Assembly: GCA_900128585.1 (NCBI GenBank)
Contig: LT642356.1
Span: 1 to 21,459 of the forward strand
Origin: Stramenopiles sp. TOSAG23-3
Lineage: Eukaryota > Sar
Direction of reading: 5' to 3'
Length of the DNA: 21,459 nucleotides
The position numbers were made by a program, and so were the translations under genes. Of the stretch, positions 8,758-19,204 are shown piece by piece. The notes under the pieces were generated by a model. The model was given only the letters and a program-made list of their open reading frames with translations, did no database searches and was not told where the DNA came from. How positions within the stretch are numbered: position 1 is the first letter of the stretch; every line of letters starts with the position of its first letter.

Positions 8758-9025
8758 AAATTAAAATTAAAAAAAAAAATCATGTCCTCGTCCTCGTACG
8801 GTACGGTATGCTCTCTCTGGCATCAGTCAGGAGGTCAGAGCATTACTACTGCCTCATTGTTAAAAAAAAGTCTGCAAATAATTGTCACTGTCCCGGTTTG
8901 CTTTGTTTCGTGTATAACTATAAACAAGTGATTATAACATTATGCACGGGTTTTAAAATCTATTCTGCTCCTAAAACCGCGTATTTCACTTTGCCGTTTT
9001 GCAATTGATTTTGTAAGGGAACAAA

Positions 9026-9892
9026 ATGAATGAGAGTGTAGCAAAAGAAATCATGGGTCGGTACTCGCACAACAGTACAATGGCTCTGAATAATCCGAGA
9101 AGGGGGGGGGGGTTTGATATTGCACCACGGAGCACATATCTTAAAAAATATAGCAACACAAAAATTAAAAAAATGCTTGCGGAAGAAGCTGCACAAGGGA
9201 AAAGTTTGGGCTATAAAGATGGTGCAGCCACTATGAAGTGGAGGAAAAAGCAAATGAAAATGCACAATAGACTGATAAGGACAGCAGAATCTTACGTTGG
9301 CAAACAGATAAAAGGACACCAACACTTTTGTGCTGTAACGGATAGGATATATGAATTGGGAAGGAAGTATAGAGAGCTAGACGAAGAAAGAAGACGGAAA
9401 AAGGCGATTAAGTTTCACGAGGAAGAAACGGCTAGGCTGAAGACGGTAATTCCAAATTTGAATCAAGGAAACGAGTGGAACGATGCGTATTATAGGCACT
9501 GCAAACGGCTGAACGTCATGACTCACGTGGATGACCCGTGGTTACCAGAGAGCGAGAAACATGTAATTGAAAATCAGTTATGGAAAAAGAAGGGCAAGCG
9601 ACACCGTCGGCCGTCCTCTGATCGAAAATTGTCATCAAAGAACAGTACTATGGCCGAGAGATTGATTGGAAATACACTTTTCTATTCCCCCTCGCTGTTC
9701 TCCAACACCAACAGGAAAAGTATTGAAAGAACACCTTCGCTGATGTACCTAGAAGATTTTATGGACGAAGGCCTGGGTGGGATGTGGCCGAAAGACAACA
9801 ACAACATCACGTCCAAAGCCCCTTATAATAAATTGGTAAAACGTTCGGGAGCAGAATCAAGGGCAAAGAAGCAGTTGGCAGAAACTGTATAG
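9026..9892 (+). CDS. Unrecognised basic protein, 288 residues
   Basis: The start is fixed by an ATG at 9026 with an in-frame TAA four codons upstream. I do not recognise the family. The protein is Lys/Arg-rich throughout, with a charged, probably helical or coiled-coil stretch at about 95-150 (RKYRELDEERRRKKAIKFHE) and a basic patch at about 190-200 (KKKGKRHRR). There is no signal peptide or transmembrane segment. An 11-base G run at 9102-9112 encodes Arg-Gly-Gly-Gly near residue 26; the frame stays open on both sides. The coding base composition and the conserved 3'-flank element 52 nt after the stop support a real gene. A nucleic-acid- or cytoskeleton-associated role would fit the charge, but that is a guess. 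Confidence 0.75.
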   Translation: MNESVAKEIMGRYSHNSTMALNNPRRGGGFDIAPRSTYLKKYSNTKIKKMLAEEAAQGKSLGYKDGAATMKWRKKQMKMHNRLIRTAESYVGKQIKGHQHFCAVTDRIYELGRKYRELDEERRRKKAIKFHEEETARLKTVIPNLNQGNEWNDAYYRHCKRLNVMTHVDDPWLPESEKHVIENQLWKKKGKRHRRPSSDRKLSSKNSTMAERLIGNTLFYSPSLFSNTNRKSIERTPSLMYLEDFMDEGLGGMWPKDNNNITSKAPYNKLVKRSGAESRAKKQLAETV

Positions 9893-9943
9893 CGAGCGAA
9901 CAGGCACGAAGTATAAACATCGAATGAAAAGCAAAAGGATAAG

Positions 9944-10041
9944 AACAAAAAAATGGCTGTTATTTTAAGTAAAGCAAAATGGTAATTTACGATTTCAAGA
10001 ATTTAAAAACAAATTAATTTTTAGCCATTATTTTGTTTTTT
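9944..10041. repeat. Inverted pair of TGGCTGTT-type elements in a convergent gap
   Basis: The plus-oriented copy at 9944-9966 contains AAAAATGGCTGTTATTTT and starts 52 nt after the stop of the 288-residue gene. The minus-oriented copy at 10021-10041 reads AAAAACAAAATAATGGCTAA on its own strand and starts about 49 nt after the stop of the adenylosuccinate lyase gene. Each copy is sense for its own gene. The second copy is degenerate: it keeps ATGGCT but loses GTTATTT. Confidence 0.65.
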
Positions 10042-10090
10042 ACAAGAAATAAAAATAATTGTATTAATGATTACACTGAGATTATCAGAT

Positions 10091-12297
<2,207 letters not shown>

Positions 12298-13686
12298 ATG
12301 CCAAGAGAGATTATTACGCTTCAGGTGGGCCAGTGCGGGAACCAAGTTGGCTCAGAGTTTTGGAAGAAATTATGCCAAGAGCACGGGATAAGCAAAGAGG
12401 GGCAACTTGAAGATTTTGCCACTGCAGGGAACGATAGAAAAGACGTCTTCTTTTACCAAGCCGACGACGAGCACTACATTCCGCGTGCCCTTTTGATGGA
12501 CTTGGAGCCGCGAGTACTCCACTCCATCCAAAACTCCGACTACAGGCACCTGTTCAACCCAGAAAACTTTTTCATCGCCCCGGAAGGTGGGGGCGCCGGT
12601 AACAACTGGGCGTCCGGGTATGCCCAGGGGGAAAAGTTACACGAGGATCTCATGGAGATGATCGACCGCGAAGCGGACAATAGCGACAGTTTAGAAGGTT
12701 TCCAACTCTGCCACTCCATTGCTGGTGGTACGGGTTCTGGCATGGGTTCCTACCTGTTGGAAAACCTGAACGACCACTTTCCGAAGAAACTCATTCAGAC
12801 TTACTCTGTGTTTCCCAACACCGATGCGTCGCAGAGTGACGTCGTCGTCCAGCCCTACAACTCCCTCTTGACGTTGAAGCGCCTAACGTTGAATGCAGAT
12901 GCCGTGGTTGTCCTGGACAACACTGCGCTCAACCAAATTGCGGTGGACCGGCTTCGGATTCCGAACCCCTCGGTTGGCCAGTTGAACTCGTTGGTCAGCA
13001 CCGTTATGGCAGCGAGCACGACCACCCTGAGATACCCGGGGTATATGAACAACGACTTGATTGGCCTGGTAGCGAGCCTGATCCCTACGCCCCGCATGCA
13101 TTTTCTGATGACCGGGTACACGCCGATGACCACGACAGACAAAGTGAGCCGCGTTAGGAAGACGACCGTGCTGGACGTCATGAGGCGGCTGTTGCAGCCG
13201 AAGAACATTATGGTTTCCAGCAACATTCGGAAGGGTTGCTACGTATCAATTCTAAACATTATTCAAGGCGAAGTAGACCCGACCCAAGTTCATAAAAGTT
13301 TGCAGCGTATACGGGAGCGAAAGCTTTGTCGCTTCATACCGTGGGGACCTGCTAGTATTCAAGTGGCGTTGTCCAAACAATCTCCCCACATCGAGCACCA
13401 ACATAAAGTAAGCGGTCTTATGCTTGCAAACCACACAAGCGTTGCTGGCTTGTTCGCCCGCACGTTGAAACAGTACGACACTCTGCGGAAACGGAACGCT
13501 TTCCTTGAAGTCTACCGCAAGGAGCGAATGTTTCAAGACGGCCTGGAAGAGTTTGACAGTGCGCGAGAAATTGTAAATTCTGTTCGAGAAGAGTACATCG
13601 CGTGCGAAAAGGCGGACTACATCAATTACGGGGAGAACCAACTAGCAATGTCAGCTGCGAGCAATGAAAGCGCGGGAATGTCGTGA
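12298..13686 (+). CDS. TUBG: Gamma-tubulin
   Basis: Gamma-tubulin nucleates microtubules at centrosomes and basal bodies as part of the gamma-tubulin ring or small complex. The 462-residue product begins [18 protein letters not shown], the usual start of the family. It has the GTP-binding glycine loop GGTGSGMG at 143-150 and the gamma-specific stretch [20 protein letters not shown] at about 47-66. Gamma-tubulin is favoured over alpha or beta because of this stretch and because no acidic Glu-rich C-terminal tail is present. The last 20 or so residues ([16 protein letters not shown]) are a variable tail. The length is typical and there is no intron. Presence of the gene implies centriolar or other organised microtubule arrays. 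Confidence 0.98.
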   Translation: MPREIITLQVGQCGNQVGSEFWKKLCQEHGISKEGQLEDFATAGNDRKDVFFYQADDEHYIPRALLMDLEPRVLHSIQNSDYRHLFNPENFFIAPEGGGAGNNWASGYAQGEKLHEDLMEMIDREADNSDSLEGFQLCHSIAGGTGSGMGSYLLENLNDHFPKKLIQTYSVFPNTDASQSDVVVQPYNSLLTLKRLTLNADAVVVLDNTALNQIAVDRLRIPNPSVGQLNSLVSTVMAASTTTLRYPGYMNNDLIGLVASLIPTPRMHFLMTGYTPMTTTDKVSRVRKTTVLDVMRRLLQPKNIMVSSNIRKGCYVSILNIIQGEVDPTQVHKSLQRIRERKLCRFIPWGPASIQVALSKQSPHIEHQHKVSGLMLANHTSVAGLFARTLKQYDTLRKRNAFLEVYRKERMFQDGLEEFDSAREIVNSVREEYIACEKADYINYGENQLAMSAASNESAGMS

Positions 13687-13933
13687 GCTCCGTCCTGCTC
13701 TGGCCCAGGGCATGCGACACAAACGTACACCACGCACGCTGTAAAAAGGGAGAAGAGAAATATTTATAATTTTTAAGTCTTACAAAGTAGATTCATGTGT
13801 GTGTAAAAAATTAAACAAGGAAGAGATAAAAAAGAGAACAATGTTATATTTTAAACTGGAGGATAAAACACGAATTCAAGCCCTTTTCTTTTTATTGTGA
13901 GCGTTGTAATTTCGTACAATTTGTACAAAGTAA

Positions 13934-15148
13934 CTAGCCGCGCTTCATACGCGACCGTCGCATCTCCATTTTCCGCTCTTGCGCTCTCATTTTTTTCTCG
14001 GCCTGTGCCCTTACGGCCAAAATATCTTCTTCTTGCAACTCTTCCAGAAATTCGTACACGATTTTCATGAACTGGTGCGATACCTCTGGGCGTGCCAATT
14101 TTCCATAGTTATCCGTATTGCTCTCCCCAACAAATTCCTGTATCAAAACTTTCGCCTCGTCTAGCCCTTTCGCCCGGTAAAACTCGGGTTCAATCATCAT
14201 AAAGATGGACAGGCCGACCGCATGCTGCAACTCCCTGGCCCCCTCGCGGCTGCACATCAACGTGAAGTAAATGTCGAAAACGTGCAGCGCCGTGTCTCGC
14301 GGGAGGCAGCCGGCGAAAAGCTTCTGAAACCACTGGAAAGTAAAGGCATTAATGTACATTGTCACTTCTTCCTCACCGCGAACGTGCGGGAATTCCAGCA
14401 ACGTTTTGGGTATTTTAGGGATCTTTTCCTTCAGCAATTTCGTGAACACCTCGATCTCAATCCTCGCCCCCTCCAGGCCATGGGTAAAATAGTCCTCAAG
14501 CGACACTTCGCAAATTATAGTAAATGCCCAGTACGCGTGCTCATCGTCCAGAACACCAATCAAAATGTGAGCTATTGCATCCATGCCCTGGACGAAGATC
14601 TCTTGCCCGTACTTCGGGTTCTTGTTGCCAACTACGAACGTGAGCAGCAGTTTGATCAAACGGTCGTTGTCGATTTGTTGGGAACGGTCTAAATCTAACT
14701 TTATTTGGTGAATCGCTTTATATACAGGGGCGCTCAGCCCTTCTTTCGACTGCTCGCGGTCCAAGTAGCTGGTGGCCGCGCCGTTGCCGTCGCCGTCCAT
14801 TGTGTCTGAATAGGTTCGAAAAATATCCAAGACTGTCCCCTCGACAAACTGACTGGCCTCTGCGTACACGTTGTCGTTCCAGGTCTGCGGATGTTCGTCG
14901 TGCAACTCTCCTTTCGCTTCGTCCACGACTCGCTCCCACAGCCGCTTTCGGTGAGCAACAGGGAAGCCACCCGGCCGCTGCACCCCCGACTTCAACGTAT
15001 CTATGCTAAATCCCGCCGTCTTTACGTATTCCCAATAGTTGACGGATTCCAGCTCAATTTTATACTCTTGGACGTTGGACCCGTCGCGAACCTTATCGTT
15101 CCCCGGCTCCTCCTTACGGCCTCCACCACATATTGCAAACCAAGACAT
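13934..15148 (-). CDS. TBC-domain protein, probable Rab GTPase-activating protein
   Basis: TBC domains speed GTP hydrolysis on Rab GTPases and control membrane traffic. The 404-residue product has the two catalytic fingers of the family: IKLDLDR at 149-155 (the IxxDxxR motif, Arg155) and FVQGMD at 185-190 (the YxQ-type motif, Gln187). HRKRLWERV at 66-74 corresponds to the N-terminal R-x-x-x-W of TBC domains. The domain runs to about 320. Between 75 and 145 there is an insert that includes DGDGNG (118-123), like half an EF-hand loop but without the rest of one. The C-terminal 40 residues are a highly basic helix (KKMRAQERKMEMRRSRMK). The ATG at 15148 is the first in a good frame. The target Rab cannot be told from sequence. 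Confidence 0.9.
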   Translation of the reverse strand: MSWFAICGGGRKEEPGNDKVRDGSNVQEYKIELESVNYWEYVKTAGFSIDTLKSGVQRPGGFPVAHRKRLWERVVDEAKGELHDEHPQTWNDNVYAEASQFVEGTVLDIFRTYSDTMDGDGNGAATSYLDREQSKEGLSAPVYKAIHQIKLDLDRSQQIDNDRLIKLLLTFVVGNKNPKYGQEIFVQGMDAIAHILIGVLDDEHAYWAFTIICEVSLEDYFTHGLEGARIEIEVFTKLLKEKIPKIPKTLLEFPHVRGEEEVTMYINAFTFQWFQKLFAGCLPRDTALHVFDIYFTLMCSREGARELQHAVGLSIFMMIEPEFYRAKGLDEAKVLIQEFVGESNTDNYGKLARPEVSHQFMKIVYEFLEELQEEDILAVRAQAEKKMRAQERKMEMRRSRMKRG

Positions 15149-15470
15149 CTCTCTAACCTGTACCTTGGTGTATCTACAAGAAGAATAGAAAGTGTGTGTG
15201 TGGGGATAATCCTTCTGCCTCTATATTTTTATACTTCCATCGACGGTAAGTTAAAAAAATTGGTACATTCTATATATAGAGTTCGTACTCGTAGTAGTTG
15301 AACATTAATTAGAAGAATAATAATTGAAGAAAAAAAATTATTATAGTAGTAGAGTATTATTATTATTATTATAAAATAAATAAATACTAATAAATAATAA
15401 TTATTAATAAATAATAATAATAAAATAAAAGAGAATAAAATAATTAATTAATAACGTTGTTGTGGTGGTG

Positions 15471-15496
15471 ATATAATAATAGGACTATTATTATAT
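15471..15496. repeat. Near-perfect AT palindrome
   Basis: ATATAATAATAG (15471-15482) is followed by GA and then by its exact reverse complement CTATTATTATAT (15485-15496). It lies directly against the first copy of the ACACAGCATTA repeat. It may extrude as a cruciform; its biological role is unknown. Confidence 0.7.
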
Positions 15497-15636
15497 ATAC
15501 ACAGCATTACCGTACGGGTATTGTTGATTGCACGATTACGAAACTTGTTTGATGCTGTGTTTATATTCCCTCATCCGTAACATTATATTGTATGCTCTGA
15601 TTATACTGTAAATTTAATAATATAAACACAGCATTA
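15494..15636. repeat. Three copies of a 16-nt repeat, one inverted
   Basis: TATATACACAGCATTA occurs at 15494-15509 and TATAAACACAGCATTA at 15621-15636, both on the plus strand. The reverse complement form TGATGCTGTGTTTATA occurs at 15550-15565. The last two form an inverted repeat, perfect over 16 nt (15552-15567 with 15619-15634) and extending to about 21 nt with one mismatch. The loop between them is 51 nt. Confidence 0.75.
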
Positions 15637-16051
15637 AACTTTTTTTTCTTCTTCTCTATAGCTCTACTAGTAGAAACTAGGAGGAAATAATAATAATTCA
15701 AATTTACTGCTGGAAGCATAATGGCACAGTGACACACAGTGACACAAGAAGAAAGACCACCAAACAACATTTTTTTTCATCTCTTTCTTCTTCTTCTTCT
15801 TCTTCTCCGCTCCTCTAATAATTAATATCTCTCATCTCCTCTCCTCATCATCAAGATTCAGCACAAAACATAATAATTTGATTAAATTCAATTCGTATTA
15901 TATTTGAATTGAAGTTAACAGAAAAAGGAATGGTGAAGGTTTATTTTTGTTATGGTAGTTAGTTGTGCATTTTGCAGTTGTAGTAGTAGCAGTAGTAATA
16001 ATAGTAATTGTAGTAGTGAGTGCGTTCTTTTTTTGTATTGAAGAAAGGGAC

Positions 16052-17164
16052 ATGAACGTACCAGGGGCAGACACGGCAGACGCCGCGGCACTGGGCGAGT
16101 CTTTGGGTATTGTAGAGAAAAACTTAGAAAAGGCAGAGGCCAAGGTTAAGAAATTTTACGAGTTGCAGTTTCAAATTAGTACGTTGCAAGAGGAAGTCGG
16201 TGGAATATATAAGGAGTGTTCGAAAGAGTTAAAGCATGTAGAGAAGTCGTTGTCGGCGGTCGAGTCCTTCGGCAACGCCGCGGCGCCCATTGGGCTATTG
16301 CGGGACAGGGTCTCGAAAATGAAACGCCGCAGTGAGGACATGAAGACGATTATGCCCAAGACGGGCAGCATTTTTCTTCGCCTTATGCTTGGCCGCGTCA
16401 ACGTTAGGGTATTTACGCCGAACGATCGCCAGTTGCTGAGGGATGAATTTACGAAATTCAAGACACGGACGACCTACGCCTACACCTTGGTCCCACTGCT
16501 CTCCCTGCTGGTCAATCAATATGGAGACTTTTTGGTGGATACGCACTGGTCGCTGGTGTTGATACAAATCTGGTTGATGTATTACTACATGACGCTGGCC
16601 ATTCGACAGAACGTCCTGAAGATGAACGGTTCGAAAATGATGGACTGGTGGATCTACCACCATTACATTTCCATATTGATGACGGCGATATATTTGACTT
16701 GGCCAAATGCCCCCATCTACAATAGTTACAAGAAAAAGTACTTGCTGTACCTCTCGTTTCAAGGATTTGTACAATTTCTCCAGAATCGGTACCAGAGTGC
16801 GAGGCACTACACTTTGAGGGCCCTTGGTCGCGCGTCCAGCATGGATCTGCCAATGACGGAGACGATCACCGAGACGCCTGGTGCATTTTTGGTGCTTTTA
16901 ATTTATGTCAACCAATTCGTTCAATTTTTCCTTGGAACGAGCCTACTCTACACCCTCTTCACGGAACTTGATCTGTTCCGACCGATCGCCGAGTACCGCG
17001 AGGAGATGCAAACCTTGTCAGTTGGTATACTGATAATTGTCCTTGGAATTGGTAATTTCATTGCAACTACCATAACACTGCGAAAGAAAGGGAAACAAGT
17101 CAAGGGTAAGAAACAGGGCGCCAACGTTGGCGCGGCTTCGAACGATTTGAAGAAACAACGATGA
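16052..17164 (+). CDS. TMEM120: TMEM120 family (TMPIT-like) multi-pass membrane protein
   Basis: From the ATG at 16052 the protein is 370 residues. Residues about 10-100 form an N-terminal coiled coil, followed by about six hydrophobic segments and a basic tail (KKGKQVKGKKQG). Family marks are DWWIYHHYIS at about 198-207, LTWPNAPIY, and FVQFLQNRYQSARHYTLRALG at about 239-259. Animal TMEM120 proteins sit in the nuclear envelope and ER, are structurally related to ELOVL fatty-acid elongases and bind CoA. The HH pair here lies where the elongase-like pocket would be; enzymatic activity is not established. The frame extends upstream to 15965, but only from a GTG, through repeat-encoded valines and isoleucines, so the first ATG is preferred. 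A TGGCTGTT element follows 57 nt after the stop. Confidence 0.93.
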   Translation: MNVPGADTADAAALGESLGIVEKNLEKAEAKVKKFYELQFQISTLQEEVGGIYKECSKELKHVEKSLSAVESFGNAAAPIGLLRDRVSKMKRRSEDMKTIMPKTGSIFLRLMLGRVNVRVFTPNDRQLLRDEFTKFKTRTTYAYTLVPLLSLLVNQYGDFLVDTHWSLVLIQIWLMYYYMTLAIRQNVLKMNGSKMMDWWIYHHYISILMTAIYLTWPNAPIYNSYKKKYLLYLSFQGFVQFLQNRYQSARHYTLRALGRASSMDLPMTETITETPGAFLVLLIYVNQFVQFFLGTSLLYTLFTELDLFRPIAEYREEMQTLSVGILIIVLGIGNFIATTITLRKKGKQVKGKKQGANVGAASNDLKKQR

Positions 17165-17220
17165 GGAGGATTTGTTTGAGGAGACCACGCAAAAAATAAA
17201 AACAAAATTATAAAAAAAAA

Positions 17221-17248
17221 AACAAGAAAAATTGGCTGTTATTTTTTA
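17221..17248 (+). repeat. TGGCTGTT element in the 3' flank of the TMEM120 gene
   Basis: The core reads AAAAATTGGCTGTTATTTTT: AAAAAT and ATTTTT are exact complements flanking an 8-nt TGGCTGTT loop. This is the best-formed copy in the window. It starts 57 nt after the TMEM120 stop, in sense orientation, and is antisense to the 3' flank of the converging oxidoreductase gene. Confidence 0.75.
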
Positions 17249-17380
17249 TAGTAATTAAAATTAAAATAAAAAAGAAGGTGTCAGTTCAAGAACAACATCT
17301 CCTCCTATTGCAGATCCTCCCCAATGTCTGGTCAAGGTTCCAATTGGCAAGTAAACAGCGGCATAAATGTTTTAAAGGGG

Positions 17381-18582
17381 CTAGTTTTCTGTTGTACTGT
17401 TTTTTTCCATATTGATTACCACTCTTCCACCCGGGTGGTGCGACATGACGCGTTTTAATGCCTTGCGTATCGGTTCTTCCGAAAAGGGGACCTCTTCCGC
17501 CACGAAAGCACGTGCACCATCTTTGCGCGACGCGTCCCACATGTCTTGTTTAAGTGGAGGGTAGGATCCAATCATGACATACTTATACGACGAGCAACAT
17601 CCGCAAAGAGATTTACCAAGATGAAAACAAACTGCATTGAACATCTCGCCACCGGTCAGTTTTTTTTCACTGCTCATGTATATTGTGGGCCCCACGACGG
17701 TGACAAACAAGCCGCCCTTGCTGAGCAACGGGACTGCTTGCCCTTGTACCTCCTTGCCACCGACGTAGTCGAAGACGACTTGGAACTTCTCCTTCTCGGC
17801 CAGCTGTTCGCCAAAAGACTTTTGGGTGTAGTCGATAACTTCGTTTGCCCCCATCTTTGTCGCCGCCTCGGCATTCTTCCCGCTGCAAACAGCGGTGACA
17901 TGGCCTTTGTATTTGCGCAACAATTGGAGCATCAACTGTATAGGTGTTAGAGTATTAAACGTTAGAGAGAGCCGGAGAGGTTTAACAAATCGAGAAAACA
18001 GAAATTACTTACCGAACCCAGAGCACCAGATGCACCAATTACGAGGCACCGGAATCCACCAGCAACTAAAGGCCTGGTGGCACTTTTGATCGCGTGAAAG
18101 TTTACGAAAGCTCCCATGGCCATAGCGGCCGCGTCAACGAAAGAGATGCTGTCGTCTCCGATTAAACAAACGTCGCTTTCAGGGATAACCGTTCGTTCCG
18201 CCCAAGTTCCTTCCGCAGTATTAGGCGTTAGCAGATTGATGAACCCACATACACGATCCCCTACTTTCAGTTTCTTACAGTCTGGACCACATTCCAAAAC
18301 GACGCCAGCAAAGTCCTGGCCCCCAACCACGGGCTGGGCAACCGTCGGTTTGCGAGTGTGGTATCCCATGCCCCCGCACGCAGTATCTTGCAACAACGGA
18401 CAGTCGTCAACATTGATCGACGCAGCCTTAATGCCGACAATCACTTGGTTCTTTGTCGGTGCCCCTGGCGCTGCGATCGGTCCAAATTTAATTTTTTCGT
18501 ATACAGTCCCAGGCTCGCACCATTCCGTAATGTGTGCGGCCAACATTGTCTTACCGTCCTCCTGCGCGATCACTTTTGCCAT
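17381..18582 (-). CDS. MDR-superfamily (zinc-binding-dehydrogenase-like) NAD(P)H oxidoreductase, two exons
   Basis: Exon 1 is 18582-18013 (190 codons) and exon 2 is 17935-17381 (184 codons plus stop), joined in phase 0 to give 374 residues. The N-terminal half is the GroES-like fold (INVDD at about 56-60, GQDFAGVVLECG and KVGDRVCGF at about 88-114). The nucleotide-binding fold has GASGALGS at 183-190 in place of the common GxxGxVG, followed after the splice by LMLQLLRKYKG, and later FDYVGG. The cysteine-rich structural-zinc lobe of alcohol dehydrogenases is absent, so a quinone-oxidoreductase or enoyl-reductase-like enzyme (the RTN4IP1/zeta-crystallin type) is most likely. The substrate is unknown. 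Exon 2 lacks its own ATG and depends on the splice. The gene converges on TMEM120. Confidence 0.92.
17936..18012 (-). other. Spliceosomal intron, 77 nt
   Basis: On the coding strand the intron starts GTAAGT and ends ACACCTATACAG. It contains two CTAAC sequences (ctctctaacg and actctaacac), either of which could be the branch point. Splicing joins codons TCG and TTG in phase 0 and restores a continuous Rossmann fold. Without splicing, the frame stops at 17962. Confidence 0.9.
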
Positions 18583-19204
18583 CGTCTATAACACTATGCA
18601 ATTACTTGTATAAATACTTTTCGGTGGATTTTTTATAATTGATTTCAAGCGATGAAGGTCAAGGGGGAAATTTTCTCACCCATTCTTTTAAAATGTTTAA
18701 TAATGTCTTTTCTCAAGTTTTCTAATATTTCAACCACCGACCCCGCCCGTAATATATAACACTCCTCCTCTACGAGGACAAAAAACCCGAACGAAAAAAA
18801 AAAAAAAAGATAAATATGCAGCATGTGGTTCCAATGGTGTGTTTATATACCGGGTATTATTCCTACTTCCTTCTGCTCTTCTTCTTGGTTTTACAAAAAG
18901 TAGAATACAATAATCAATAAAAAAGAAAAGGGAATCAAACAGTACATTGAACAACATGGGGGGAAAATCTACAGCTTACATTTACCGTTTAAATAAATGT
19001 AACAAATGTATTAACAAGTTTAAGAATGGCCAAGCTTTTTTCCGGCTTTGACCGGAATTTATAAGTACATTTTTTATGTAATGTAGTTTTATAAAAACTA
19101 TTAATTTATTTTATAATATTGTATAGTATATATAACATAGTTCTTTTATTTGTCTATATAATACTAGTATTGTAAAATATAGTTAAAACAGAATAATTTC
19201 CTTC
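18583..19204. other. Tandem intergenic region upstream of the oxidoreductase gene and downstream of the secreted-protein gene
   Basis: This AT-rich gap holds the promoter of the minus-strand oxidoreductase and the 3' end of the minus-strand secreted-protein gene. Two small inverted repeats are seen: TTACATTTA with TAAATGTAA (18976-18984 and 18994-19002), and TTCCGG with CCGGAA (19040-19045 and 19052-19057). A run of 15 or so A residues is near 18800. A 75-codon minus-strand frame here is largely homopolymer-derived phenylalanine and is not supported as a gene. Confidence 0.45.

Larger units (their letters stand above)
8039..9025. other. Divergent intergenic region between the EF-hand and 288-residue genes
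   Basis: This is about 1 kb between two divergent starts, so both promoters must lie here. It contains a cluster of GGTACC palindromes (8311-8376), an 11-bp direct repeat (8446 and 8578), a perfect palindrome TCGTACGTACGA at 8511-8522, a group of short hairpins (8656-8757), an A-run near 8770, and a CGGTACGGTA stretch near 8799. I see no convincing coding sequence; a 66-codon frame near 8808 has no recognisable content. Confidence 0.55.
15149..16051. other. Divergent intergenic region between the TBC and TMEM120 genes, rich in simple repeats
   Basis: About 900 bases are AT-rich. There is an (ATT)n stretch near 15350-15430, a 26-bp near-perfect palindrome at 15471-15496, a three-copy repeat at 15494-15636, GTGACACA direct repeats near 15728-15745, and a pyrimidine tract with (TTC)n at about 15770-15845. 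A plus frame reaches upstream of the TMEM120 ATG to about 15965, but it contains no ATG and is made of GTAGTAGTA-type repeats, so it is taken as 5' UTR. Confidence 0.5.

Noticed and set aside
8808-9008. 66-codon plus-strand frame before the 288-residue gene
   Set aside because: Composition is that of AT-rich non-coding DNA and it lies in the expected promoter/5' UTR.
18730-18957. 75-codon minus-strand frame between the oxidoreductase and secreted-protein genes
   Set aside because: Much of it is homopolymer-derived phenylalanine; no domain, and it lies in a normal intergenic gap.
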